DNA of 64,000 bases from Papilionanthe hookeriana x Papilionanthe teres (GCA_022702705.1 CM040428.1:100761805-100825804); one strand, 5' to 3'. Shown: positions 48,255-60,682, counted from the stretch's first letter. The notes: generated by a model from the letters alone, not told the origin. Made by a program: numbers and translations.

Positions 48255-49349
48255 ATGGTGTGCCCTATTGAGAATAACACTGCTAGGTCTAAAGTTACCT
48301 ATGCTGGGGTGGTGGGAAAAGATCTCAAAGACCCTGAGCATTTAGTGTTTCCATAGGCTCTTCATGATGTTGCGATAGGTACAGGTTCTTGTTCTTTTAT
48401 TCACTCTCTAGGGGAGAAAGATGGCTTTCTTGCCATTATTTTTTCTGAGAATGAATTAAATGTATTAAATGAGGAGCTAAAGTTTACCCTTATTGGTAAG
48501 TTTGCCTTGGGACATCCAAAAATGGAATATATGAGGAATTTCTTTGACTCATTCCACTTCATTGGAGCTTGGAAGATGAGACTGTTGGATGGAAGACATC
48601 TATTGATTAATTTAACAGTGGAGGAGGACTATGCTAGGCTGTTTTCCAAGCAGTCTGTTTTCATTGAGGGAACTGAAATGAAGATTGTAAAGTCGACTCC
48701 AGAATTTGACCCCTCTAAGGAACCTCCTATGATTCCTATTTGGTTCAAGTTTCCAGGCCTTTCATATAGATATTTCAATCAGAATGTTCTGTTTCAAATT
48801 GGCAGAGCCCTTGGTACCCCACTGAGAATGGATGCTTCAACTTATAACAAGGCTAGGTCTGCTGCTGCTAGGCTCCTAATTGAGAGGGATATTACTCTTC
48901 CTGAAGTCCATCGAATTTGGGTGGGCTCTAATCAAGAAGCTGTTTGGCAGGAGATGGAGATGGAGCAAAAACCCTATTACTGTCCTCACTGCAGAATATT
49001 TGGACATACTAGGGATCGGTGCTATAGACTCTATCCCCCAACAAAGCGATTGTCAAATAACTCTAAAGGCAATGTTGGGACTTCGGTGGGTAAGAAAATT
49101 GAAGCACATGGTTTGGCTGACATTGCTTCCTCATCGGTATCACTTGAAGAGAAGGAACCTTTTGAAGCTGCTATTAGACAGGTTAATGAACCGGATACTA
49201 TTGTTACCCTTTCACCCTCTTCTCCTGCTGAAGAGGTGGAGGTGGTTCGAACCTCAGAGGTGGAAAAGAAACAGTCTGAAGGCATTCCTATCGCTGCAAC
49301 TGTCTTTCCTTCTCTGGATCAGACCGACCAGTCTTCAGAAGAAGAATGA
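48255..49349 (+). CDS. L1 ORF1 protein (DUF4283 + CCHC), copy E, one premature stop
   Basis: The ATG at 48255 opens MVCPIENNTARSKVTYAG. One TAG at codon 34 (48354-48356), where Gln is likely, is the only defect before the TGA at 49347-49349. The DUF4283 RNA-binding domain lies at about residues 70-200 (FTLIGKFALGHPK, LLDGRHLLINLTVEEDYARL, IPIWFKFPGL, LLIERDITLPEVHRIW). The zinc knuckle CPHCRIFGHTRDRC (48981-49022) has all four ligands. A Glu/Ser-rich C-terminus ends SSEEE. Such proteins coat L1 RNA. After the stop the same frame continues QVYTSRRKKK, present without a stop in copies D and G. Confidence 0.85.
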
Positions 49350-49679
49350 CAAGTTTACACTTCCCGGCGGAAGAAAAAGGCTGGGAGTACTATTCAACTT
49401 GGAAAATTATTGATGATACATTGATCTCTCCTGGTAATAGACAGTCACTTCAGAGTTTGATTTCTAGATGCGCTATAAGAACCAGATGAAGAGGAAGGCC
49501 TAGCAGACCTCGTTCCTAGACAATGCTTATTGCATGTTTCTCTTTTTTATCTTTTATATCCTTTTGTTTGAGTTTTCTCTGTTTTTTATTTATGAGTAGA
49601 GCTACATCTATTGGGCCCTCTCATACTACTTGTTTTGTACCCCTTTTATTTAAATAAAATAGACCTCATGGCTCTTCTT

Positions 49680-49691
49680 TATATATATATT
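49680..49691. repeat. (TA)n between the 3' ends of L1 copies E and F
   Basis: Twelve bases of TA separate two elements placed tail to tail. Confidence 0.85.
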
Positions 49692-49961
49692 AAAGAAAAA
49701 AAAAGAGCACCAAGAGGCTCCCTACATGTTGAATTAAAAGTGAAGTTACAAAAGAGCCCCAAAGGGGTCAATCCAACTCAAAAACAACTCCACACCACCT
49801 CCCACAGAAACAACAATGACAAACCCACCCAAGGGTATAGACAGCTTCCAACAACTGCAGAAAAATAACCCTTCCCTGAAAGGGGATAAGATGAAGAGCA
49901 AGAAGAGCCACCTCCACAAAGCAAGGTAGATCAGATCAACCAATAACACCCAGGCAGCCCA

Positions 49962-52900
49962 TCAGGACAGATTTGAATTGATTCTGATATAAGGGATGTC
50001 CAACTGATCCCCAACCAGTAAGAAGGAGGGGGGGGGGGAGGCAGAAATTAAACTAGCTCCAGAAGACATTGCTTTCCTAGCAAGCCAATTAGCAGGTTTG
50101 TTCCCTTCTCTAAAAATGAACTGGAAGGAGTGATTGCATTTGTTTTGTAAAATGCTTATTTTAGTCAGCCACTACTGGTGGTGCCAAGGAAGAGTTCCAT
50201 CAGGATCCATAGAATTAATAACAGTAGAAGAGTCTACTTCAATGATAATAAAAGCCCACTGGTAATAAGAAGCAATTTTGAATGCCCAGTACACAGCCAT
50301 AAATTCAGCCTCTAATGCATCCATAGCAATCACAGGGATCTGGAAGAACAGTAAACACTTACCCAAGTGGTTTCTGAAAACACCTCCCACACCAATCCCA
50401 TGAGAAGTGAAACTTCCATCAGTGTTAGCCTTAATGAAAGGAGGGGTTGGGGGTTTCCAGTAGACTAAAGTGGTGACATTGGAGAACCTTATCTCAGCAG
50501 CAGGAATGGAGCAGATGTTAGAGAAACCTTTCCACTTGATCAATTTCAGAATATAAGATAGGCAGTGTCTAGCCACTTTCTTGGCACAAGAATCAGTGTT
50601 TTCAAAAGCAGAAAGATTTCTGCTCTTCCAGATAAACCAGGCAATAATCAGTGGAATGTCCCCCACCCTGTCTTTCTGCCAAACCTCCCAGCAGTCCCAG
50701 ATACAGTCCCATGAGAAGCAGATAAGATTAAGATTGAAGTACTGAACACAGCTAGACCACACCTGTTGGGGGAAAGGGCATTGGAAAAAAAGATGCCTGG
50801 AAGACTCCTCACTGTTCCTACAGAGTCTACAGCAGGAAGGACCTCTCAATCCTTTTAGTTTGAGTAGATCATCAGTAGGAAGAATCTTATGGAACAGCTT
50901 CCAGCAGAAGAAAGACATAGAAGGAGAGAGATTCTTATTCCAGATAGCAGCACCCCAAGGTGAGGCCTGCCAGTGTAACAATTTGGAATAGATGGCTTTA
51001 GATAGGCTTTGGTTTTTATGTGCTGCCCAAATAATTCTATCAGGTCTATTGGTGATCAGAGGGATGGAAGCAATCAGATCTGCTGAAGGAGCTTGAAGCA
51101 AGGATTGCAGTTTTGGGAGTGACCAAACACCATTATTCCAGCAGTCAGCAACAGTTAGAGATGGATCTTGATCAACACTGAGGGCCGGAAGTAACCAGTC
51201 CTCAGGGCACCACTTGTTCAGCCAGAAAGAAAGATGGCCATAACCCAGCTCCCAAGTAAACATGGACTCAGCTTGGGCTAAGCCCAAATTTTAGAATCTC
51301 CCAACTTCCTGCTAATCTGAGAAGGGTGAAGGTCTCTGCAGTACTTGCCTTTCAGATACTTTGCCCACAATGAGGTCTGTGATTTAAATTTTATCCAAAG
51401 CTTACAATGGTTCACTTGGGATAAATGCTTCAAACCTTTGAAGCCAATACCACCAGCCCAATCAGGTTTGGCCACCTTCTGCCAGGAAGCCCAGTGTATT
51501 TGTTTTCTCTTTCCAGACCACAGAAATCGATTGAAGGTTCTCTCCATCTGCAGCTGGGTGGATTTGTTCATAGTACTCATCTGAAGGATATAGGAAGGAA
51601 ATGTTGTAAGGATACTTTTGAGAAGGGTGATCCTCCCCCCAGTAGACAGAAATGAATGGGACCAGCTGGAGAGTTGATTATGAATTTTCTGTAGGATAGA
51701 TTCAAACTGGATTTGTTTGACTCTCCCCTTGAGGAGAGGGACCCCAAGGTAAGTAATAGGACCAGATGGGCAAGAAAAACCAGTGTACTCCATAATCCAG
51801 ATCTTGTGGCCAAGGAACATCTTGCTAGGACAAAGAATATGGCATTTCTCAGTATTCAGGCTCATACCAGAATTGGATTGGAAGAGTTGTAGGCACTTCA
51901 AAATATTCTTAACAGTGGTCTTCTAAGCATTGGAAAAAAGGATCACATCATCGGCATAAATGAGGTGAGAGACATGTAGATTAGATCCGTGGTGGTATAC
52001 GTGATGGTATTGTGAATAAGATCGAGAGTTGAGCATTTTAGAAAGGTAGTCCATAGCCAAAATAAAAAGAGTAGGAGACAAAGGGTCTCCTTGCTTTAAG
52101 CCTCTACTAGCACTAAAATTACCCCAAGACTAGCCATTAAGGAGAATAGAGTTGCTATTTGAGTGTAACCATCTGCTTATAAGACTACGAAACTGAGTAG
52201 AGAAGCCCCTAACTGAAAGGACATCCAGCAGAAAATTCCAATTGATGGTGTCATAAGCTTTACTTATGTCTAATTTATAGATAATGTTGCCCCCCCCCCC
52301 TACAGGCCTTATCTATGTCCAACAACATCTCTTGTGCTAAAAGAACATTATCAGTAATAGATCGACCCTGAATAAAGGCAGATTGGTTAGGGGCTATAAT
52401 CCTATCCAGGTGTGGCTGAAGTCTAAAAACCATGATTTTACTAATGATTTTACTGATAACAGAAGAGAGACTTATAGGCCTATAGTGATTCCAAGTGCTT
52501 GCTGCATCATTTTTAGAGATAAGAACAATATTGAAATGGCTGAAATAACGAGGAATATTCTGTCCCTGGAAGAAGGATTGTACTGATCTGGTCACATCCC
52601 TTTTGATAATGCTCCAAGCCTTCTTATAGAAGTCTGCAGTAAAGCCATCAGGCCCAGCAATTTTAGAGCTATCAATAGTAGAGAGGGCTTGCCAGATCTC
52701 CTGCTCATTAGGAATAGCAGTTAAGTCAAGAGAATTAACAAAGTGCACTTCCTCCTCATAAAAAGAGCAATCAAGTGGAGTTCTCTCCACTTGGGGTTGG
52801 TTAAGAAGGGTTCTGTAATAAGATACAACATCCATAGCAATGGTTGTATTGTCATTGAGAAGCTTTCCCTCAGCAGACTTGATAGTGTGAACAGTGTTAC

Positions 52901-53974
52901 ATCTTCTCCTATAATTGATATATGCATGGAAAAACTTGGTGTTCCTATCCCCCTCCTTAAAAATACTAACAGCAGCTTTTTGTTTTAAAAGTTGTTCCTG
53001 AAGGTTAATAGCATTGAGAAGTTCCTCCTGAGCTTGAAACAGACTTCCTTCCAGTGACTCATCTCCAACAATTTTATCTTCCAGCAAAGCTACTTTACCT
53101 CTAGCAGTCTCCACTGCAAGAAAAATATCACCAATTTGATCCCAGTTCCACTTCCTGAGACCCTTAGCCATTTTCTGATGAAGCAGGTAGAGCTGGGTCC
53201 AAGGATCCTGATGTTGAATATCAGTCCAAAGGGAGGCCACAACCTCCAGAAAGGATGCCTGAGAAGACCAGAAATTGAGATACCTAAAGGAAGGCTTCTG
53301 GGTGAGACTTGGTGGGGCAGTTATGGTGAGAAGTAATGGTCCATTGCAAGAGGAAGGTGAGTAACAAAAGTAAGGAGAAAATGAGTATGCCAATAATCAT
53401 TTACCAGAAACCTGTCAAGTCTCTCCCATAATTGCCCTCTTTTCCAAGTGTAATCAGAACCAGTATAGCCTAGATAAAAAAGAGCTGCCTGAGTGATATT
53501 ATTGCTGAATGTGCTCATAGTAGAGAGGTTGGGAGATCTCCCACCTATCTTTTCTGTAGAGTTAGTGATACAGTTGAAATCACCCCCCACTAACCATGGT
53601 AAATTCAGATTATTGCGGATAGAATGAAGCCTGAGCCGCAACTCCTGTCTATCAGACTTGGAGCAGCGTGCATAAATAAAAGATGCAACCCCCATCTGAC
53701 CATTCAGTTGGAAAAAAAGATGAAGGAACTGTCTATCATCCACCAGAATGGTCCAAGAGAGTTCTAGTCTACAGAAGAGCAAAATTTTATTGCTGATATT
53801 AGAATAGTGGGAGAAACCAGGGAATTTTTTAATAATCTTCTCAGGATATTTGTGAACCATTGGTTCAAGTAAAACAATACACCAAAATTTATGTTTTCTA
53901 TTAAGGTTAATGAGCCTTTGAAGAGACAAAGGGTGGGCAACCCCTCTAATGTTCCAGCAAATAAAATTAATCAT
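49962..53974 (-). pseudogene. L1 ORF2 of copy F: endonuclease, reverse transcriptase, RNase H
   Basis: The start is ATG 53974 (MINFICWNIRGV). An APE-type endonuclease covers 53974-53320 (LLEPMVHK, LVGGDFNCI, SDYTWKRG). Reverse transcriptase covers about 52660-51280, with GPDGFTADFYKKAW, RPISLSSVISKI, QSAFIQGRSITDN and the catalytic IYADDVILF near 51937-51963. A zf-RVT zinc-binding region follows near 50800 (CCRLCRNSEESSRHLFF). An RNase H domain is at 50450-49990 (KANTDGSFT, ALEAEFMAVYWAF, IEVDSS, GNKPANWLARKA). In a living copy this protein would nick the target and copy element RNA there. Total length is about 1,340 codons, normal for plant L1s. Confidence 0.92.
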
Positions 53975-55455
53975 TAGGATGTTTGATGGGTGGTTGAATG
54001 GAGGATTGGGATTTGGATCTAGTTCTCCCTCTATAAACTGATTGGGGTGCAGCAGCCAGAAGGTTAGCCACCTCATCAGAAGAAGGGTGGGATGGAGGTG
54101 GAGAAACTCTTTATGATTTTTCCTTTTCTTTTTTGGGGTGACAACATGCCACTCCCCATCCACTAACTGGGTCTTAACAGCAGCAATATCAGCAGTCACC
54201 AGATCAGAAGAGGAGGGGGGGTAAAGATAGTGACAGGGTTACACACTTCCCTTACCCTACCCAAAGGATCAGTAGGGGGGTAAAAAATGTTAGGAGAAGA
54301 AAGCACTGGGGAAGGAGGAGCAGGGAGCTCTATAGGACAAACCATAGTAGAAGGATTGATGGGAGAAGGGGGGGTGGGAAGGGGAGAGCAGGAACTGAGG
54401 GAGAAAGGAGGAGAGCTGAGGGAGTGAGTGCAGGTGCTGGAGAGGGAGGAGCAACCTCAGAAGCACAGTCCAAGTAAGCAGGGTGGGTGGGAGGGGGGGG
54501 GGGGGGCTGGAACAAGCCCAGGTAAAGATGAGGGACAAGGGGGAGGAAAGGAAGAAGCAGCCACAGGGGCTGGAGCAGGTCCCAACAAGCTAGCAAACTG
54601 AATGTTGGCAGCAAGGGGGAAGGGGGGGAGCCCCAGAATTCAGAGCCTCTTAGAGGGTGGGTGAAGCCTGAAACACCTATTCAGAGTATGTCCAAACATC
54701 CTGCAATGGCTGCAATAATAAGGTTTCTGCTCCATTATCACTTCCTGTCAGGCAGCACCACATCAGAGCCCACCCAGAGCCTCTTCACTTCAGGCAAAGT
54801 AACATCTCTTTCCACCAAGACCCTAGCAGCAGCAGGTCTAGCCCTATTGACAGTGGGGTTATCCAACCTCAAAGGGGTGCCCAATGCCTTAGCAATAATG
54901 AAGAGGGCATTATGGTTAAAAAATCTAATGGGGAGCTCAGGGAATTTAAACCAAATGGGAACTATTGGGGGTTCATTCTTAGGATTGAACTCAGGAGTCC
55001 ACTTAATCAGCCTCATCTCTGAACCAGCTATGGTGAAGGCTTTCTTAAAAAACAATCTGGCAAAGTCTTCCTCAGTAGACAATTGAATCAGGAGGTGCCT
55101 CCCATCCAGTAAGCCCAGCTGCCAGGTACCCACAAACTTGAGTGAATCGAAGTACTGCCTTACCAATTCCATTCTTGGATGACCCAGAGCAAATTTTCCT
55201 ATAAGAGTTAGCCTGACTTCATCATTAAGTTGGTTAAGTTCCTGTTCAGTGAAGAACACAGCAGGTTCCCCATCCTTTGTGCCAGTGGGATGGACAAAAG
55301 GGGCAAGAAATCCGACCAGCTGCAGCATCATGGAGGTGCTGAGGCAAGAAAGTGTTCTCAGGATTGGATTCAACATTTTTCCTATTGCCCACAACACTAG
55401 CAAAAGTAGCTTTAGCCCATTGAATGTTAGTATTCATTTCCACTGGGTGATCCAT
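53975..55455 (-). pseudogene. L1 ORF1 of copy F (DUF4283 + CCHC)
   Basis: Starts MDHPVEMNTNIQWAKATFAS. After a frameshift the DUF4283 region is open from 55250 to 54738: VRLTLIGKFALGHPRMELV, LLDGRHLLIQLSTEEDFARL, IVPIWFKFPELP, VLVERDVTLPEVKRLW. A complete knuckle CSHCRMFGHTLNRC lies near 54680-54722 in a third frame. A Pro/Leu-rich linker follows, and then the conserved C-terminal motif GEWHVVTPKKKRK with Trp at 54149-54151, which leads directly to ORF2. Its role is RNA binding in the retrotransposition particle. Confidence 0.88.
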
Positions 55456-55792
55456 GGGGAGAGGGCACCACAGCAGCAGTGAGCCCCAGCCCGACCCCCA
55501 ACCAAACAGAGGAGGAAAAGAGAGGCAAGAAAGGAGCTGCTCAGAGACAACAGCCACCAACAAGCAAGCCCAAAGCACCAACCGCAGGCAATGGAACAGT
55601 AAAATTTGAAAAGAAAAGAGCCCGGGAAGCTTCTTCCACCCAAAACCAAAACCAAAGGAAGCTCCCACAGCACCAGCCAGCCAACAGATGGCCACCACCC
55701 ACCTTACCTCCACCCAGGACCACCTCCAGGAAGAGAGCCGCCGGCAGACTCATGCTAGAAACCCTAGCAGAGCACTTCCCTCCACAGCCGCC

Positions 55793-55794
<2 letters not shown>

Positions 55795-55871
<77 letters not shown>
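55795..55871. repeat. (TA)n, 77 bp, between L1 copies F (5' end) and G (3' end)
   Basis: An uninterrupted TA run fills the gap between the 5' end of F and the 3' end of G. Confidence 0.95.
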
Positions 55872-55873
<2 letters not shown>

Positions 55874-56515
55874 AAGAAGCTCTAGGGCCATTTTCATTAA
55901 GATAAAAGAGGGGGATACAAAACAAGTAGTAAGAGAGGGCCCCATGATGGAGCCCAACTCATAAGAGACAAAAAGCAAATAAAATAAAAAGTACAAAAGA
56001 TAGGACTAAAATAAACTTGCAACTAAAATTTTTTCAGTGGACGAGGTCGCCAAGGCCTTCCTCTTCCATGGGTTCTTGAAGCGCATTCAATAATCAAGCT
56101 CTGGAGTGATTCCCCATTGCCAGGAGATACCAAGGTGTCATCCATAAGATTTCCAAGTAGCAAAGTACCCCCAGTCTTCTTCCGCCTGGAGGTATACACT
56201 TGCCACTGATCCTCCGAAGTGTGAGCCGTCTGATCCACAGTGGGAGAGGCTGCCGCAATGATAGGTTCCATAACCACCTGGGCGGATTGTACCACAGGAG
56301 GAAGGGCCACCCTTCCAACTTCTTCAGTAATCACAGTAGCCACCGGGGTGACAATTGGTGCAACCTGCTGAGGTTCCATAACCACCTGGGCGGTTTGTAC
56401 CACAGTGGGAGAGGCTGCTGCAGTGACCGTAGTCGCCTCTACAGCCTTGTCAGCTGAGTTTAAACTGTTGTCAACATCAGATGCTACATTAATCTCCTGA
56501 GCCAGGGTAGCATCG

Positions 56516-56519
<4 letters not shown>
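55872..56519 (-). mobile_element. L1 LINE, 5'-truncated copy G
   Basis: The minus-strand 3' end is AATGAAAATGGCCCTAGAGC next to (TA)n. The frame 56403-56023 is open and closely matches copy D: EDQWQVYTSRRKKTGG (Trp at 56203-56205), GNLMDDTLVSPGNGES and GRGRPWRPRPLKKF. Homology to D stops at about 56516, inside ORF1, and meets a second (TA)n. Whether this copy came from a short or a long parent cannot be told. Confidence 0.88.

Positions 56520-56520
<1 letters not shown>

Positions 56521-56585
<65 letters not shown>
56521..56585. repeat. (TA)n at truncated 5' end of L1 copy G
   Basis: Sixty-five bases of TA separate the 5' truncation point of G from unrelated sequence, so this tract touches only a LINE 5' end. 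Confidence 0.95.
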
Positions 56586-56588
<3 letters not shown>

Positions 56589-57545
56589 GTGTACTTTTAA
56601 TTGTTATAGGTAATGGTAAAATAAAGAAAAGAATAAACTTTTAAGGAAATCTCCTAAAATTAAGGTGAGTAAATATTGTTTTAGTTGTATAGAATTCAAT
56701 TTTTTATTTATTTTCAAGATGTTTCATAAGATCTCTTATAATCGAAAGAAGATAAGAAATGAAATGATTGTTTTATCAATTTTTTTATCTCTTGTATTAC
56801 AGTGAATTAAAACATTAATATATTTAATATTAAAGAAATGAAAGATAAGTTAAAAAATCTGTTAGGAATCATCCTTTCGTGTTACTAACATAAAACATTG
56901 TTGTACTCATGCGTGTTAAAAAAAATAAAATGAAAATAGTTGAGTTTTTATGGTACAAAATGAAAGGATTGTCTTTATGGTACAAAAAGGAAAAGTTCTT
57001 TACAATGTTTCTAAGATGACTTATAAAAGAAAAGGAAAATGGAAGTAATTGATTATAAAAATAAAATATAATTGATTAAGATGATTTAATAAAAATTTAT
57101 AAAATGAAAACTGCAAAGTTTATTTTAAAGAATGATGAGCATATTCCTTTGAGCATTTATGTTAAGCAATTGCATAAAAATTTAATGCATAATCAAATAC
57201 TAATTAATCATTGAATCCAACATATTATTCGACTTTTCTTTCTTGAATAAATATGTTAAGCTGATATGACTGATAGGAAGGAGTTTGTTTATAGGAGGAA
57301 AGATACAATTAATAATAGGTGGTAAATTGTTTGTTAAATATTGTCACTTCTATTGTACTACTATTTTAGTGTCACTGGATGATCTTATGTGTTTTATTAG
57401 AAGTTTCTTATGTATTGTGGATTAATGACTCTTTTATAATTGAATATTATTGTGGACTGATCTTTCTGTTTAGAAGTAATTTCTTTACTGTCCAACTATT
57501 CATTCCCGTCTTGTTTAACATTAAGTTCCGGACAGGGTCACAACA
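56586..57545 (+). repeat. Probable LTR of Tekay-like gypsy element
   Basis: The right end is supported by GGACAGGGTCACAACA followed by a degraded tRNA-iMet primer site (57547-57562, GAGGTATTATAGTG against the usual TGGTATCAGAGC). The left boundary is not visible and no partner LTR is in the window. The sequence is AT-rich and non-coding. Confidence 0.55.
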
Positions 57546-57677
57546 AATGAGGTATTATAGTGAATTACATTTTAATCTTCATAAGAAAGAGTCATTAGGA
57601 TAATTGAATTAAATTTTAAACAATATAAAATGAATGTTTAAATGAGCCTAATTGATTTATTTTATTTATTTTAGAAT

Positions 57678-60600
57678 TATGGATGATCAGAAGAAAAAAG
57701 CCAAGAATGATAATGTAGAAACTGATATGCTCTAAAATATCAGAGTTGGTGTTAATATTTATATTCAAATGATGAATGTTGTGACAAATGATTAAGAATT
57801 CTCGTCCACGAACTAGTATCAATAGAAGAGCACTGATGGATAATTACTTAAAAAGCTTTTTCAACATATAAGGTCGCATTTATTTTCTTAAGCAGAAAGG
57901 CTGGTATAAAATGAAAAATAGTTGATAAGAGTGAGAAATATTATAAAGGGTATGACATGCCCACCAGAAGGAGAGTTACCCTTGTCATATTTGCCTTTGA
58001 GAAGAAAGCAGATAGATTGTGGCAAGGTCATTTGCCAAAAAAGAATGGCAGCCGACCTAACCACTCGGACCAAAGAAAGGAGCTTATGAACACATTCAAA
58101 AATTGATTTGTATCATTGTTAGTCAGGAGATAGATGCAGTTAATTTTATTAAGCTAGTGCAGGGAGATCGTCGATAATACAGTACAAAGCTAAATTTAGT
58201 ACGATCTTGAGGTATGTTCCACTAATCAAGCTAAATATAAAAGAGAAAATGCCACATTTTATCTGAATTGAGTGACATAATTAGACAGTCATTGATTCCC
58301 CCTTAGGATTGATGACTACTTTGTATTGGTGGAGAGAGCTAGAAAGATTCAGCTGAATATATAAGCTATTTAGAAGAAGGATTTTCATAAGAGAAAGAGT
58401 TCGAAGGGATCCAGGCTCTTACATAATTCTCAAAGAAAGCAATCCTTTCAATCAAAGAGCTAAGAGGATCAAATCTAGTAATTTTAGCTGCCACAGTAAT
58501 GTTAAGAAGCGTGACAAGTGTGAAATATTTCACAAGGGTGAATATCTATTTGGACCCAACAGTTTTTATTGGTGTCATCAACCCGGACACAACGAGATAT
58601 TGCCTTAGTTTGGGACATAGAGCTCCAACAATGGCTAGGACCAATGTGACACCTTATCAGAGGAGTTTTGGCATGCAAAGGATATTTGAATCCAAATGAT
58701 CAACGCCAAATCAGGTCAAACCCAAAAGAATGTTCAGCCAAAGTTGTATACATTATCTCAGCAGGAAGCTAAAGACTTAACTGAGATTATCACATATATG
58801 CCTTATATGTAGTGAAATTTTAAATGATTGAACATTTAATTGCATCATAGCACATTTTATTCAAAAGATTATAGACTTAAACACTTGGTAACGAGTTTAT
58901 TTTTTGTTTACAATATAACTTTATATCATAATAGGTATCATATATCCCTTCATGATAGACCAACAAGGGTACTATTTGATACAATACATCTCATTTATTT
59001 ATTGTAGAGTTGTCGTTTAGATTGATAAATCTAAATCAAATAGTAATGCAAGCAATGTTATATATTAAAATGTCAAATGGGAGACATATGGAGGTTAATA
59101 AGTATGTGAAGTAGAAATGATAATTGGTGAGAGAAATTTTGATGCACAGTTGATTGTGTTGCCACTATTTAAATTTGAAACAATTTTGGGTATGAATTGA
59201 AAGTCTAAAACCTTTACAACAATAGAATGTAAGAAGAATACAAATTAGCTTTTGTGATAAAGGATTGACATCTATGATAATCTCATACTTAAAGGATTTC
59301 AAGTTATTAAATTGTGGAAATCTAAATTTTCCTGCTCAAGTGAATGATATTACTATGGAAATGAAGTTATTGAATGACATTCTAGTGGTAAGAAGTATCT
59401 AGAAGTTTTTCTAGATGAATTATTAGGCCTACCCCCAATGAGAGAGAGACACTTCACTATTCAGTATTTTCAAACTACAAGCCAATATCAAATGTGCTAT
59501 ATAGGATGACATTTAAGGAGTTGTAAGAGCTGAAAAATCAATTTTAGCAATTTTAGGAATTTTAGATAACGTGTTTATTAGGCTAAGCACATCACTTGGG
59601 GAGTTCAAGTATTATTTGTAAAGAAGGATGAGAGTTTCAAAATGTACATTGATTATAATGAATTAATAAACTTGCTGTAAAGAATAAATATCTACTGCCG
59701 AAGATTGTTGATTTATGTGATCGGTTGAATGGGGCTTCTACATTCCCAAATATTGATCAGAGATCAATTTGTCATTAGCTGAGGATTAAGGAGGAGGATA
59801 TAACAAAGACAACATTCAGAAACACATATGAGCACTATAAATTTATGCTCACGTCATTTGAATTGACTAAGGCTCCAATTGCATTACTTAAATTGACTAA
59901 GGCTCCAGTTGCATTCATGGATCTAATGAATATAACTTTTTGGCAATTCTTGGAAATATTTGTGATAATTTCTATTTATGATATTTTGGTATATTCAAAG
60001 AATGAAAGCAATCATTTAGATCATCCTCATGTTGTTCTACAAGTTTACAAGGGGAATAAGTTATATGCAAATTAAGTGAAACTTATGGTTGAAAAATGTT
60101 GTTTTAGTGGGGCATATAATCAGTAAAAAGGGTATATTTGTGGACCAAAACAATATAAGAGTAATTGCAGATTAGCCAAGACCAACTAAAGTTGCAAAAG
60201 TACGAAGGTTTTTAGATCTTACTAGTTATTAGAAGAGATTTATGGAACGGTTCTCTATGACCGCTACATCATTATCCAGATTGGCACAGAAAGGAGTGAA
60301 ATTTGATTTGACAGATCATTATGAAGAAGCACTCTAGAAGCTAACAACTTAATGACTTCCCCAATTTTGACTATTCTTCAACAACAAATGAGTTCCAAAT
60401 TTACAGTCATGCACCATTAAAGGAATTGAGTTGTAAGCTTATACAATATGAAAAAGTTATTACATATTCTTATAGACAATTGAAGAACCAAACAAAAATA
60501 TTCCCACATAACTGGAGCTAGAAACAATCGTGTTTGCACTTAAAATCTAAAGGCATTACTTATATGAGTCAGATGTGACGTATTTACATAATTAGAGCAT

Positions 60601-60682
60601 AATGAAAACATTCAATCAAAAAAATTGAATATAAAGTAGAGATGGTTGGGCTTTATTAAAGATTATGACTTAGATATTCAAA
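57678..60682 (+). pseudogene. Tekay-like Ty3/gypsy gag-pol relic
   Basis: This is heavily decayed but in normal order. The ATG at 57678 begins MDDQKKKAKNDNVE, followed by a gag remnant and a zinc knuckle near 58505-58610 (CEIFHKGEY, then FYWCHQPGHN). A protease remnant lies near 58960. Reverse transcriptase pieces follow: VLFVKKDE (about 59612), IDYNEL, then in 59845-60075 APVAFMDLMN and YDILVYSKN. RNase H pieces near 60520-60660 end in KDYDLDIQ, where an Athila-like LTR begins. Integrase is absent. Two LTKAP segments side by side at 59863-59910 are a 30-bp in-frame duplication. Confidence 0.8.

Larger units (their letters stand above)
47784..49679 (+). mobile_element. ORF1-only L1 LINE, copy E (best preserved)
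   Basis: This 1.90-kb element has a 5' region, ORF1 and a 3' end, and no endonuclease or reverse transcriptase. A near-perfect hairpin lies at 47824-47854 (GCTAGGATTTCGCC, loop TCAT, GGCGAACCCTAGC) and a 144-bp tandem repeat at 47890-48160. The 3' part after ORF1 carries the conserved QVYTSRRKKK tail, then TGGGCCCTCTCATACTA and TTTAAATAAAATAGACC. It ends at a short TA tract shared with element F. Confidence 0.92.
49692..55794 (-). mobile_element. Two-ORF L1 LINE, copy F (6.1 kb)
   Basis: This is the only element here with both ORFs. The 5' end is next to a 77-bp (TA)n and contains CTAGGGTTT near 55760. ORF1 runs from 55455 to about 54000 and ORF2 from 53974 to 49962, followed by about 270 bases of 3' end. 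Defects are few for its length: frameshifts near 55260, 54740, 53340, 52290 and 51280 and stops at 51923-51925 and 50172-50174. Several lie in homopolymers (a C run at 52290-52299, a G run near 54492-54506). Its 3' sequence differs from copies A-E, so it is a relative rather than the exact parent. Confidence 0.93.
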
